This document shows, in pieces, positions 25,521 through 34,573 of a DNA stretch of 64,000 bases (the stretch's first letter is position 1; each line of letters begins with the position of its first letter). Location: positions 1 through 64,000 of the forward strand of contig NZ_AXWW01000013.1 in assembly GCF_000482865.1 (NCBI RefSeq). The letters run 5' to 3'. The position numbers and the translations under genes are program-made. Source of the stretch: Actinokineospora inagensis DSM 44258. Its GTDB lineage: Bacteria; Actinomycetota; Actinomycetes; Mycobacteriales; Pseudonocardiaceae. Under the pieces are notes generated by a model that saw only the letters and a program-made list of their open reading frames with translations, was not told the DNA's origin and did no database searches.

Positions 25521-27346
25521 CGCAGCCGAAGTTGTCGCTGCCCAAGCAGGTGGCGCAGACCCGCGAGCAGTTGTTGGCACTGCTGCGGGACGCGGCCCCG
25601 GAGTCGGCGCAGTGGGTCGAGCAGATCCGCGCGAAGCGGCGCAAGAAACCGTCCGTTGTGGTCGTCGGCGAGACGAACCGGGGGAAGAGTTCCCTGGTCA
25701 ACGCCATGATCGACCGACCGGGCCTGTCCCCGGTCGACGCCGATGTCGCCACCGCGACCTACCTGTTGTTCGGGCACGCCGAGCAGTGGTCGGCGCGGGC
25801 GTGCTACCCGGGGCAACTGGCGCCGGTGCCGGTGGAGATCGACAAGCTGGTCAACTGGGTGTCGGCGGCGCACGAGCTGCCGGACGGGGAGCTGCCGCCG
25901 CGCTACGTGGAGGTCGACGGGCCGTCCGCGCTGCTCGAGGAGCTGATCGTGGTCGACACGCCGGGGGTCGGCGGGCTCGACTCGGTGCACGGCGAGCTGG
26001 CGATCGAGGCGGCAGCGTCGGCGACGGCGCTGCTGTTCGTCGTCGACGCCTCCGCCCCGTTCACCGGCGGCGAGCTGGCGTTCCTGGCGAACATCGGCGA
26101 GCGGGTGGAGACCGTCGTCTTCGCACTGTCCAAGGTGGACGCCTACCGGGGCTGGCGGCAGGTGCTGGACGCGAACCGGGCGCTGCTGGCCGAGCACGCG
26201 CCCCGGTTCAAGGACGCCACCTTCCACCCCGTGTCCTCGCGGATGTTCGAGCTGGCGGGCAAGGCACCCAACCCCGAGGCCGCTGCCATGCTCAAGGAGC
26301 GGTCGGGCATCGCCGAGCTGGTCGGGTCGCTGCGGGCGCTGCTGGTGGGCCGCTCGGCGATGCTCGGTGAGGCCAACACGCTGCGCGCGCTGTCGTCCGC
26401 GCTGGGTGAGTTGAAGGTGACGCTGGAGAACGAGCGGCGCGCGTTGACCACCGGCGAGGCGGAGGCGGAGGCGCTGCGCGCGCGCAAGGACGAGCTGACC
26501 GCGGAGCGCCGGTCGTCGACCCGGGGCTGGCAGGTGAAGCTGCGCAGCGAGGTGCAGCGGGCCCGGCTGGAGAACGCGCACGAGGTCAGCCGCCAGATGC
26601 GCGACCTGCAGTCGTGGTTCCGCCAGGCCATCGACCTCGCCGACCGGGACCGGCTGCGTGAGCTGCCCGGCCAGGTCGACGCGGCCATGCAGATGGTCAG
26701 CGGCCGGGTCGGCGAGTCGGTGGGCACCCGGCTCAACCAGGTCGCCGACTCCGTCCTCAGTGCACTGTTCAGCGCGGACGAGCTGGCCGTGATCCGCAGC
26801 CAGTTCGCCCGCGCGGGCGGCTCCCAGGTCGTGGTGCGCACCGCCGAGAAGCGCACCCCGACGGCCGAGGACAAGCTGCTGGTGTTCATGGGCGTCTCGG
26901 GCGGGTTCGGCGCGGGCAAGATGGCCGTCATCCCGCTGGCAGGCGCGATCGCGGCGCCGATCCTGCTGGTGCCGACGATCGTGATCGGCCTCGGCGCGGG
27001 CTGGTGGATCGCCCGCACCCGCAAGCACACCGCGGACAAGCAGCACATGAAGACCTGGCTCAACGAGTCCATCGCGGACGCGCGTTCCACATTGGACCAG
27101 TTGGTGTCCGAGCAGATGATCGACGCCGAGTCGCAGTTGTCGCTGGCGCTCGACGAGGCGCTCGGCAAGCGGATCGCGGGCATCGAGGAGCAGTTGCGCG
27201 AGGTGGACAAGGCGCTGCGGCTGGATGTCAGCGAGCGCCAGAAGCGCGCCACGGCCGTCGGCAAGCGGCTCACCGACGTGGTCGCCGGGCAGGATCGGGC
27301 GGAGCGGCTCCTTGCCGGTATCCGCACGGTTCGCGACAAGAACTAA
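25517..27346 (+). CDS. Dynamin-like GTPase with transmembrane hairpin
   Basis: A 609-residue dynamin-family GTPase. G1 is GETNRGKSSLVN (Lys57), G3 is DTPGVGGLD (about 146), and G4 is LSKVD (about 205). Charged coiled-coil segments lie at about 290-345 and in the C-terminal 100 residues. A long hydrophobic stretch at about 457-496 (GKMAVIPLAGAIAAPILLVP...) should embed in the membrane as a hairpin, the paddle equivalent. The ATG overlaps the GrpE-like stop. Likely works with the soluble dynamin encoded upstream. Confidence 0.88.
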   Translation: MTQPKLSLPKQVAQTREQLLALLRDAAPESAQWVEQIRAKRRKKPSVVVVGETNRGKSSLVNAMIDRPGLSPVDADVATATYLLFGHAEQWSARACYPGQLAPVPVEIDKLVNWVSAAHELPDGELPPRYVEVDGPSALLEELIVVDTPGVGGLDSVHGELAIEAAASATALLFVVDASAPFTGGELAFLANIGERVETVVFALSKVDAYRGWRQVLDANRALLAEHAPRFKDATFHPVSSRMFELAGKAPNPEAAAMLKERSGIAELVGSLRALLVGRSAMLGEANTLRALSSALGELKVTLENERRALTTGEAEAEALRARKDELTAERRSSTRGWQVKLRSEVQRARLENAHEVSRQMRDLQSWFRQAIDLADRDRLRELPGQVDAAMQMVSGRVGESVGTRLNQVADSVLSALFSADELAVIRSQFARAGGSQVVVRTAEKRTPTAEDKLLVFMGVSGGFGAGKMAVIPLAGAIAAPILLVPTIVIGLGAGWWIARTRKHTADKQHMKTWLNESIADARSTLDQLVSEQMIDAESQLSLALDEALGKRIAGIEEQLREVDKALRLDVSERQKRATAVGKRLTDVVAGQDRAERLLAGIRTVRDKN

Positions 27347-27442
27347 CGGCGTAACGCCGGGAACCGGTGCGGCGAACCGTCAGTCATATCCGCAACAACC
27401 CAGTGAAAACGCCCGCAAGGGTTAAGCCAGAGGGGGCTACCC

Positions 27443-28225
27443 GTGTACGTCGACGAGACCGGTGCCGACCACACCACCACTGACACCTCCGCGGACGAGG
27501 CGCACCACGACGAACTGACCGTTGAGGTCAACGGCGAGGAGTACGAGGTCCAGGAGAACTACGACTACGACCAGGACGGTCACAACGACACGGCCGTGGT
27601 CCAGACCGAGGACGGCTACCTCGCCTTCACCGACACCGACGGCGACGGCCACGCCGACACCGCGGTCGAGTTGGACGACCAGGGCAACGTGACCGCCGCG
27701 GCCGAGTACGACGCCACCTCCGGTGAGTGGACCGAGGCCGACCCGGGCTCCGTGCACAACCCGGCGGGCGACGGCACCGACGACCACGGGCACTCGACCG
27801 GCCACACCACCGATCACACCGGCGGCCACACGGCAGATCAAACCGGCCACACGGGCGACGACAGCACGCACGGCACGCACACCACCGCCGCGGGCCACGA
27901 CGAGATCACCGTCGACACCAAGGACGGCGAGATGTCCGCGGGCACCGCGGAGTACGACGCGGACGGCGACGGCAAGAACGACACCGCCGTGGTGACCGAC
28001 GAGCAGGGCAACACCTACGCGTTCACCGACAGCGACGGCGACGGGCACGCCGACGAGGCCGTCGTGATCCAGGCCGACGGGGACGTCACCGTCGCCGAGC
28101 ACGGCACCGACGCGGAGTGGACCACGGTGGAGACCGGCCACATCGGCGCCGACGGCTCGTACGAGTCGGACAACTCGGGCCACACCGCCACCACCTCGGG
28201 GTCCGACTCGGCCTGGCAGGGCTGA
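27443..28225 (+). CDS. Acidic calcium-loop repeat protein (DUF6802-like)
   Basis: A 260-residue, strongly acidic, His/Thr/Gly-rich protein. Two similar halves (about 22-100 and 150-240) each carry two DxDxDGxxD loops: YDQDGHND, DTDGDGHAD, DADGDGKND and DSDGDGHAD, each followed by AVV or AVE. A histidine-rich linker (HTTDHTGGHTADQTGH) joins them. The loops resemble EF-hand/thrombospondin-type calcium sites. No signal peptide is seen, so secretion by a standard route is unsupported. GTG at 27443 follows GAGGGGG. The family is known in Pseudonocardiaceae but has no established function. Confidence 0.75.
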   Translation: MYVDETGADHTTTDTSADEAHHDELTVEVNGEEYEVQENYDYDQDGHNDTAVVQTEDGYLAFTDTDGDGHADTAVELDDQGNVTAAAEYDATSGEWTEADPGSVHNPAGDGTDDHGHSTGHTTDHTGGHTADQTGHTGDDSTHGTHTTAAGHDEITVDTKDGEMSAGTAEYDADGDGKNDTAVVTDEQGNTYAFTDSDGDGHADEAVVIQADGDVTVAEHGTDAEWTTVETGHIGADGSYESDNSGHTATTSGSDSAWQG

Positions 28226-28634
28226 TCGTTCACCCGCGCCGGGCGAACGAGATGATCGACACCCGGTGATTCGGCACACGCAGCGTGAGGTCCCGGTACG
28301 CCACAGGCGCACCGGGACCTCGCTTGTTTGGCCCTGTTACCGTGTCAGTGCTCACCTTATGTCGTGATCTTTTCCCGCAAGACCGCTCGATCGGGGGAAA
28401 ATCCGATCCGCAAGTGGGTACTGAATCGATTCCCTTATCGTTCTTGTGAGAGAACCGACAGGCAAGGTCTCGGTTACCTCGCCGTCACCGGGCTAACCTC
28501 GTAAGCATTCCTTCACGGCACGCACCCGCTCGACAGGGCGGGTGCTGCGCCATTCGGTTAGGACGCCGCCGTCCCCGGTCAGGTTGGTGGTGTCCTGATC
28601 GGCATTTCGGCGTTCAGTCAGGAGACGAGGCGAG
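28226..28634. other. Intergenic region upstream of pckG
   Basis: A 409-bp gap containing an imperfect hairpin (TCGTTC at 28226-28231 with GAACGA at 28245-28250), the terminator at 28287-28321, and a comparatively AT-rich stretch around 28360-28450 that probably carries the pckG promoter. A long leader cannot be excluded; I recognise no riboswitch class. Confidence 0.4.
28287..28321 (+). terminator. Rho-independent terminator after the calcium-loop protein gene
   Basis: An 11-bp perfect stem (GAGGTCCCGGT and its complement) with a 13-base loop is followed by GCTTGTTT. Confidence 0.7.
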
Positions 28635-30467
28635 ATGACGGCAGTGACAATCCCTGGCGTTGACCAGGCACCGACGACGCACAAACGACTCCTGGCGTGG
28701 GTGCGCGAGGTGGCCGAGCTGACCGCTCCGGAGCGGGTGGTCTGGGTCGACGGGTCCGAAGAGGAATGGACCCGGCTCACCGACAAGCTGGTCGACGCAG
28801 GCACGTTCACCCGCCTGGCCGCCAAGCCGAACTCGTTCTACGCGGCGTCCGACCCCAACGACGTCGCGCGGGTCGAGGAGCGCACCTTCATCTGCTCGGT
28901 CGACGAGCAGGACTCGGGTCCCACCAACAACTGGATGGACCCGGCCGAGATGAAGTCGGTCATGACGGAGCTCTACCGCGGCTCGATGCGCGGTCGCACC
29001 ATGTACGTGATCCCGTTCTGCATGGGCCCGCTCGACGCCGAGCAGCCGATGCTGGGCGTGGAGATCACCGACTCCGAGTACGTCGTGGTCTCGATGAAGA
29101 TCATGACCCGGATGGGCACCAAGGCGCTGGCGAAGTTCGTCGACGCCGACGGCACCGAGCGCGACTTCGTGCCCGCGCTGCACTCGATCGGCGCCCCGCT
29201 GGAGCCGGGCCAGGCCGACGTCGCGTGGCCGTGCAACGACACGAAGTACATCGTGCACTTCCCCGAGGAGCGGCTGATCTGGAGCTTCGGCTCCGGCTAC
29301 GGCGGCAACGCGCTGCTGGGCAAGAAGTGCTACTCGCTGCGGATCGCCTCGGTGATCGGCCGCGACGAGGGCTGGCTGGCCGAGCACATGCTGATCCTCA
29401 AGCTGACCTCGCCCGAGGACAAGGTCTACTTCGTCGCGGCGGCGTTCCCCAGCGCCTGCGGCAAGACCAACCTGGCCATGCTGGAGCCGACCATCCCGGG
29501 CTGGAAGGTCGAGACCATCGGCGACGACATCGCCTGGATGCGGTTCGGCGAGGACGGTCGCCTCTACGCGGTCAACCCGGAGAACGGCTTCTTCGGCGTC
29601 GCCCCGGGCACCGACTACCACACCAACCCGAACGCGATGCGCACCATCGCCAAGGGCAACTCGCTGTTCACCAACGTCGCGCTGACCGACGACGGCGACA
29701 TCTGGTGGGAGGGCATCGGCGAGGCGCCCGCGCACCTGACCTCGTGGAAGAAGGCTGACTGGTCACCACAGTCCGGACTCGATGGTGAGAAGGCGGCGCA
29801 CCCGAACTCGCGCTACTGCACCCCGATCGACCAGTGCGACACGAAGGCCGCCGAGTGGGACGACCCGAAGGGCGTGCCGATCTCGGCGATCTTCTTCGGC
29901 GGCCGCCGGGCCACCACCATCCCGCTGGTGACCGAGTCGCGGGACTGGCAGCACGGCACCTTCATGGGCGCCACGCTCTCCAGCGAGACCACCGCCGCCG
30001 CGGTGGGCGCGGTCGGCGTGGTGCGCCGCGACCCGATGGCGATGCTGCCGTTCATCGGCTACAACGCCGGTGACTACTTCAACCACTGGATCGAGACCGG
30101 CAAGCGCGCCGACGCGACCAAGCTGCCGAAGATCTTCTACGTCAACTGGTTCCGCCGCGGCGACGACAAGCGGTTCCTGTGGCCCGGGTTCGGCGAGAAC
30201 AGCCGGGTGCTGAAGTGGGCGATCGAGCGGATCGAGGGCAAGGCCGCCGCGCGGGAGACCCCGATCGGCTGGGTGCCCACCGCCGACGAGCTCGACCTGG
30301 CCGGTGTGGACGGTGACCGCGCGGACATCGACGCGGCGCTGGCGTTCGACGCCGACGAGTGGCGGGCCGAGTTGCCGCTGATCGAGGAGTGGTTCGACAA
30401 GATCGGCGACAAGCTGCCCACCCCGCTGCGCGACGAGCTGGAGGCGCTGAAGCAGCGCCTCGGCTGA
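28635..30467 (+). CDS. pckG: Phosphoenolpyruvate carboxykinase (GTP)
   Basis: A 610-residue GTP-dependent enzyme converting oxaloacetate to phosphoenolpyruvate, the first step of gluconeogenesis. The kinase-1 P-loop with the reactive cysteine is [12 protein letters not shown] (about 269-280). The metal site [20 protein letters not shown] and the GTP-site [13 protein letters not shown] are intact. ATG at 28635 follows GGAGACGAGG. It stands alone between two terminators. Full family length. Confidence 0.97.
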   Translation: MTAVTIPGVDQAPTTHKRLLAWVREVAELTAPERVVWVDGSEEEWTRLTDKLVDAGTFTRLAAKPNSFYAASDPNDVARVEERTFICSVDEQDSGPTNNWMDPAEMKSVMTELYRGSMRGRTMYVIPFCMGPLDAEQPMLGVEITDSEYVVVSMKIMTRMGTKALAKFVDADGTERDFVPALHSIGAPLEPGQADVAWPCNDTKYIVHFPEERLIWSFGSGYGGNALLGKKCYSLRIASVIGRDEGWLAEHMLILKLTSPEDKVYFVAAAFPSACGKTNLAMLEPTIPGWKVETIGDDIAWMRFGEDGRLYAVNPENGFFGVAPGTDYHTNPNAMRTIAKGNSLFTNVALTDDGDIWWEGIGEAPAHLTSWKKADWSPQSGLDGEKAAHPNSRYCTPIDQCDTKAAEWDDPKGVPISAIFFGGRRATTIPLVTESRDWQHGTFMGATLSSETTAAAVGAVGVVRRDPMAMLPFIGYNAGDYFNHWIETGKRADATKLPKIFYVNWFRRGDDKRFLWPGFGENSRVLKWAIERIEGKAAARETPIGWVPTADELDLAGVDGDRADIDAALAFDADEWRAELPLIEEWFDKIGDKLPTPLRDELEALKQRLG

Positions 30468-30481
30468 CAGGTGACCACCGC

Positions 30482-30515
30482 GAAGACCCCCTACCGACGC
30501 AGGTAGGGGGTCTTC
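30482..30515 (+). terminator. Rho-independent terminator of pckG
   Basis: A perfect 14-bp stem (GAAGACCCCCTACC and complement) with loop GACGCA, 14 bp after the pckG stop. Confidence 0.92.
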
Positions 30516-30603
30516 GTCGTACGCGGGTGTTCGCCGCGTCACAGCGGGGTCACCCGGGTGTCTGAGAGGGTAGGGCGGATTTGGCGGAGGAGGAGTGAGG
30601 TCG

Positions 30604-30837
30604 GTGCCCGAACACCGCGCATGGCGCTGGCTGCGGTCAGGCTACGACGACCGCGTGCACGCCTTCCCGGCCGACGAGCGGCCCGCCAGCTTCGTCGAGG
30701 CGGTCTGCGCGCACACCGTGCCGTTCGGCAAGCTCACCCGGTCGCACACCGGGGCCCGCTGCCTGTCCTGCCTGCTGATCGTCGGCGACCACCTGCCCGA
30801 CCGGCTGCCTGCCCGGCCGGTGGACACTGTGGACTAA
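30604..30837 (+). CDS. Small hypothetical protein with possible zinc site
   Basis: A 77-residue protein. GTG at 30604 is preferred over the in-frame GTG at 30595, because the GGAGGAGGAG site then has normal spacing. It contains VCAHTVPFGKLTRSHTGARCLSC, i.e. Cys-x-His ... His ... CxxC, suggesting a small zinc-binding fold. Tryptophan-rich start. I do not recognise a named family with certainty; similar short proteins are common in Pseudonocardiaceae. Confidence 0.6.
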   Translation: MPEHRAWRWLRSGYDDRVHAFPADERPASFVEAVCAHTVPFGKLTRSHTGARCLSCLLIVGDHLPDRLPARPVDTVD

Positions 30838-30914
30838 CTCGGGACAACCCCGGTGCCGGGTCGCCGCGCGCCGTCTCGATCATCGAAATCCCACACGTCA
30901 CACCCGTCCCATAG

Positions 30915-30946
30915 TTGTCCACAGGCTGTGGACAAGGTTGTGCACA
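30915..30946. promoter_or_regulatory. DnaA-box cluster with perfect palindrome
   Basis: TTGTCCACA (30915-30923) faces TGTGGACAA (30927-30935); together TTGTCCACAG, one base, CTGTGGACAA form a 21-bp perfect palindrome. TTGTGCACA (30938-30946, one mismatch) follows. These match the actinobacterial DnaA nonamer TTGTCCACA. The cluster lies in a 264-bp gene-free gap (30838-31101) upstream of the DUF3311/symporter operon. Confidence 0.65.
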
Positions 30947-31101
30947 GCCTGTGGAGCGTCGTGGGGAACCGCCTGCGGGGGTCGGCGATCGGCTCGCCAA
31001 CAATCGGCCAAATGGGTTCACGCTCGGTGAGCCGGTGACGGGAGGCGGGTTCGCGCTCTAGTGTGTCGCGGCAAGCCGCCGTCACGGAGAGCGAGGCACC
31101 G

Positions 31102-31374
31102 ATGACACACGCACCCGGCCGCTCCGGCATCCGCTGGAGCAACTGGAACCTCCTGCTGCTGATCCCGCTCGTGCTGCTGGTCACCCCGATCTTCAACCGG
31201 ACCGATCCGAGGCTGTTCGGGATGCCGTTCTTCTACTGGTTCCAGTTCGCCGGGGTCGTCCCCGGCGTGCTGGTCACCTCGATCGTCTACCTCAAGACCC
31301 GCGGCGCCCCGACCACGCCCGCCCCCGGCGACGAGCCGGGCGTGGACACCCTGGACGAGGGGGTGGCGCGGTGA
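31102..31374 (+). CDS. DUF3311 small membrane protein, symporter partner
   Basis: A 90-residue protein with two hydrophobic segments (LLLLIPLVLLVTPIF and FYWFQFAGVVPGVLVTSIVYL) and a hydrophilic Pro/Asp-rich tail. DUF3311 proteins are typically encoded directly before sodium:solute symporters of the MctP/YhjB type, as here: the GTG of the symporter overlaps its stop (GTGA). It is presumably an accessory subunit. The ATG at 31102 gives normal family length. Confidence 0.82.
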   Translation: MTHAPGRSGIRWSNWNLLLLIPLVLLVTPIFNRTDPRLFGMPFFYWFQFAGVVPGVLVTSIVYLKTRGAPTTPAPGDEPGVDTLDEGVAR

Positions 31375-33002
31375 AGTGGACCGAGTTGGTCGTCTTCGTG
31401 GTGCTGTTCGGCGTCGTCACCGTGCTCGGGTTCGTCGCGGCCCGGTGGCAACGCGGCGAGTCGCTCGACCACCTCGACGAGTGGGGTCTCGGCGGCCGCA
31501 AGTTCGGCTCGTGGATCACCTGGTTCCTGATCGGTGGCGACCTCTACACCGCGTACACCTTCGTCGCCGTGCCCGCGCTGATGTTCAGCTCCGGCGCCGT
31601 CGGGTTCTACGCGCTGCCGTACACGGTGGTCCTCTACCCGCTGGCGTTCATGCCGCTGCTGCGGATCTGGTCGGTGTCGCGGGCCAAGGGCTACGTCACC
31701 CCGGCCGACTTCGTCCGCGGCCGCTACGGCTCGTCGGTGCTGGCGCTGCTGGTCGCGATCACCGGGATCGTGGCGACCATGCCGTACATCGCGCTGCAAC
31801 TGGTCGGGCTGGAGGCGGTGCTGCGCACGTTGGGGCTCAACGGGTCCGGCGTCGTCGGACACCTGCCGCTGCTGGTCGCCTTCGTGATCCTCGCGGTCTA
31901 CACCTACCAGTCCGGGCTGCGCGCGCCGGCGCTGATCGCCTTCGTCAAGGACATCCTGGTGTACCTGGTGATCATCGTCGCGGTGGTCTACCTGCCGTCG
32001 AAGCTCGGTGGCTGGAGCGCGGTCTTCCACGCCGCCGACGCCAAGTTCACCGCCACCGCGAGCCCGGCGGACGGCGTCCTGCTCAACGGCAACAACCAGT
32101 TGCAGTACGCGACGCTGGCCCTCGGGTCGGCGCTGGCGCTGTTCCTCTACCCGCACTCGATCACCGGCGTGCTCGCCTCGCGCGGGCGCACCGTGATCAA
32201 GCGGAACATGTCGGCGCTGCCCGCGTACTCGCTGCTGCTCGGCCTGTTGGCCCTGCTCGGTTTCGTGGCGATCGCGGCGGGCACCAAGCCGCTGATCAAC
32301 AACGCCACCGGCAACCCGGACACCAACACGATCATCCCCAACCTGTTCGCGGGCCAGTTCCCGTCCTGGTTCGCCGGGATCGCCTTCGCCGCCATCGGCA
32401 TCGGCGCCCTGGTCCCCGCCGCGATCATGTCCATCGCCGCGGCGAACCTGTGGACCCGCAACATCTACAAGGAGTACTTCCGCCGGAACGCCACGCCGAA
32501 GGACGAGGCGCGGCAGGCGAAGCTGGCGTCCCTGGTGGTGAAGTTCGGCGCGGTCGCGTTCGTGCTGTTCATCGACCCGCAGTTCTCCATCGACCTGCAG
32601 CTCATCGGCGGCGTGCTGATCCTGCAGACGCTGCCTGCCGTGGTGATCGCGCTCTACACCCGGTGGCTGCACATCTGGGGCCTGGTCGCGGGCTGGGTCG
32701 TCGGCATGGGCTGGGGGTTGACCATGCTCTACGGCATCAAGAGCGCCGATGGGAAACGCGCGCACTTCGGCGCGTCCGCGTTGAAGCTCGGCGACCTCAG
32801 CGTGTTCGGCTGGCACCCGCTCGCCGGGTCGACCGTGCAGATCTACGTCGGGATCGTCGCGCTGGGGGCGAACCTGGTGATCGCCGTCGCGGTCTCCTCG
32901 ATCGCCCGCGGCCTGCGCGCGTTCAACGGGCTGGACGAGACCAACCCGGCCGACTACCACGTCGACGAGACCCCGGCCGCCACACCGGTCGCGGCGCGCT
33001 GA
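31371..33002 (+). CDS. Sodium:solute symporter (monocarboxylate/organic acid type)
   Basis: A 543-residue inner-membrane SSS-family transporter with about 13 membrane segments. Landmarks are LDEWGLGGRKFGSWITWFLIGGDLYTAYTF (sodium-site helix 1 region) and AAIMSIAAANLWTRNIYKEYF (helix 8 with Ser/Thr of Na2). It is most like MctP-type carriers that take up lactate, pyruvate or similar acids. Coupled to the DUF3311 gene by a 4-bp overlap and closed by a strong terminator. Its proximity to pckG fits growth on organic acids, but that is inference. Confidence 0.88.
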   Translation: MKWTELVVFVVLFGVVTVLGFVAARWQRGESLDHLDEWGLGGRKFGSWITWFLIGGDLYTAYTFVAVPALMFSSGAVGFYALPYTVVLYPLAFMPLLRIWSVSRAKGYVTPADFVRGRYGSSVLALLVAITGIVATMPYIALQLVGLEAVLRTLGLNGSGVVGHLPLLVAFVILAVYTYQSGLRAPALIAFVKDILVYLVIIVAVVYLPSKLGGWSAVFHAADAKFTATASPADGVLLNGNNQLQYATLALGSALALFLYPHSITGVLASRGRTVIKRNMSALPAYSLLLGLLALLGFVAIAAGTKPLINNATGNPDTNTIIPNLFAGQFPSWFAGIAFAAIGIGALVPAAIMSIAAANLWTRNIYKEYFRRNATPKDEARQAKLASLVVKFGAVAFVLFIDPQFSIDLQLIGGVLILQTLPAVVIALYTRWLHIWGLVAGWVVGMGWGLTMLYGIKSADGKRAHFGASALKLGDLSVFGWHPLAGSTVQIYVGIVALGANLVIAVAVSSIARGLRAFNGLDETNPADYHVDETPAATPVAAR

Positions 33003-33014
33003 CCGCCCAACGGC

Positions 33015-33050
33015 GAAGGGGCGGGACCCGACCCCGGGTCCCGCCCCTTC
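33015..33050. terminator. Bidirectional terminator after the symporter
   Basis: A 16-bp perfect stem (GAAGGGGCGGGACCCG and complement) with loop ACCC, between convergent genes ending at 33002 and 33069. Confidence 0.92.
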
Positions 33051-33068
33051 CTCGTTCTCGGTCGGCCG

Positions 33069-33410
33069 TTACCGCTGGCGGACCACCAGCATGGCCACCA
33101 CCAGCGCCGCGCTGAGCAGCGACGGCACGATCCCGGCGATGAACGCCAACCCGATCAGGCCGGTCAGCACGCAGACGACCAGCAACATCGCCCGGTGCAG
33201 GGTCGGCGCCCAGTCACCGAGCAACCGCTCGGCGACGACCAGGGCGCGGTCGGCCCCGGTCCGGTGGGCCTGCGGCGGCTCGGGCCGCTCGACTTCGGTG
33301 GCCCGGTCCACCGGCGGGCTCGGCACGGCCCGCTCGGCGACTTCCAGATCTTCGAACCTCAGGTGCAGCGTGCGGCGGACGTCCGTGCCCACGGACTCCG
33401 TTCCTGTCAC
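33069..33410 (-). CDS. Hypothetical membrane protein
   Basis: A 113-residue protein: a hydrophilic N-terminal ~70 residues rich in Glu/Arg/Pro, then two hydrophobic segments (AMLLVVCVLTGLIGLAFIAGIVP and LLSAALVVAMLVV) and a basic end. GTG at 33410 is preferred; a TTG two codons earlier is possible. I do not recognise it. It lies convergent to the symporter. Confidence 0.55.
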   Translation of the reverse strand: MTGTESVGTDVRRTLHLRFEDLEVAERAVPSPPVDRATEVERPEPPQAHRTGADRALVVAERLLGDWAPTLHRAMLLVVCVLTGLIGLAFIAGIVPSLLSAALVVAMLVVRQR

Positions 33411-34101
33411 GGCCAAGGTGTCCGGCTCCTTCGTGGTACTGCGATTACCGATCAGTTTCCCGGTCGAGCTGGTGCCCCGGTGGCAACTACCGGGTAGTAG
33501 ACGGTAAGCGGAGCGTGTTCGTCGGTGAGCGGCATCCTTGTGACGCCCCTCACCTATCGAGTGACGCTATGACCGATAGCTACTACGGATGGCCTACGAC
33601 GACCGCCATCCGTCGGCTGTAGAACTGAACGGGTGGAGTACGCGCGGCGACATCGGCCCAGGAGGGGGCACCGCGAACCAGCCGGGCGGAGCAACCGGGC
33701 GACCCTCTGTGCCGATGTCCACTTCATCCGCGTGGAGCAATCCCATTCTGCGACGTGAAATTCGGTCACGCTCCGTTGGTCGCGGTTAGTCGACCCTTGG
33801 TCGAGCTCCGGCAGGCCGGGACAACGCCGTCGAGCGCGGTCCGCACACCGCGTCGGTCGCGGCGGGATCTCGCGGGGATCGGGCGCGCTCGGCGGCACCG
33901 GTCCACTTCGATCGGCAGGTCGGGCGGGTGGATCGGCAAGTGGCCGGAAAGGCCCTGGAGACAGCAGAAACCCCGTAGTGCTGCCAGGTCGGGGGTCCGC
34001 CAGCACTACGGGGTCAACCGGAACATCGTGCGTCGCTCCGGGGGTGTTACAACGGGCCGGAGATGTGCCCTGCATCACATCTCACGGCCCGAGCTCGTGG
34101 T
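33411..34101. other. Intergenic region
   Basis: A 691-bp stretch with no convincing gene. A minus-strand open frame (33554-34078) is Arg/Pro-rich and lacks a ribosome site. The only clear structure is the stem-loop at 33970-34014. Promoter signals for the minus-strand gene at 33410 should lie near its right side. Confidence 0.45.
33970..34014 (-). terminator. Stem-loop, probable terminator of the small basic protein gene
   Basis: A 14-bp perfect stem (ACCCCGTAGTGCTG at 33970-33983 and its complement at 34001-34014) encloses a 17-base GC-rich loop. It lies 88 bp past the stop of the minus-strand gene at 34102. It has no U-run, so a structured small RNA or processing site is an alternative. 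Confidence 0.55.
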
Positions 34102-34257
34102 TCAGCGCCACACGTTGTGCGAGTGCGCCATCGCGATCAGCTCGTGGCGCATCGCCGGGGTGGCGGCCTTCTCGATCGCGCGGTTCACGGCCTTGCGCGT
34201 GCGGGCCTCGGCGCGGCGGGCTCGGATCTTCGCGGTCACGTTCATCTTCGCTGGCAT
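34102..34257 (-). CDS. Small basic hypothetical protein
   Basis: A 51-residue, highly basic, helical protein (MPAKMNVTAKIRARR..., then TRKAVNRAIEKAATPAMRHELIAMA). ATG at 34257 has AGAGGGG immediately before it; ATG at 34245 is an alternative start. Net charge suggests nucleic-acid or ribosome contact, but nothing more can be said. I do not recognise a family. Confidence 0.6.
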   Translation of the reverse strand: MPAKMNVTAKIRARRAEARTRKAVNRAIEKAATPAMRHELIAMAHSHNVWR

Positions 34258-34573
34258 CCCCTCTAAGGACCTCGGTAGCCGCTCTGGCTGAGTGGCATGG
34301 CTCAAGTATGCGCCATGCGATCGGCAAAAGCACGTGTTTGTCCGGTGAAGTGGGGCACACACCGATGAATCATCGGCAGTGGCCTGGGTCTCACCGGATA
34401 GTGTCCGGTTTCTTGTGAGCCGGCGAACACTGTGCTAACGCTCGGCAGATCTGACTGTGCCTTCGGCTGTCTTTGGCTATCTACGGCATCTGCTAGATAC
34501 CTGGATAAACCGTGAGCCCCGGTGGCGCGCCGGGGAAATATCGGGCAAGCGCTAGAGACGCCGATACGGTCCG
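34258..34573. other. Intergenic region with AT-richer patch
   Basis: A 316-bp gap between divergent genes. It holds an inverted repeat TATCTA (34478-34483) / TAGATA (34494-34499) in an AT-richer patch about 75 bp before the AAA ATPase gene, a possible promoter/operator. No RNA gene seen. Confidence 0.35.

Noticed and set aside
31287-32960. 557-codon minus-strand open frame opposite the symporter
   Set aside because: Shadow of the SSS transporter; low-complexity composition and no family features.
33554-34078. 174-codon minus-strand open frame
   Set aside because: Arg/Pro/Ser-rich, no ribosome site, crosses the perfect stem-loop at 33970-34014.
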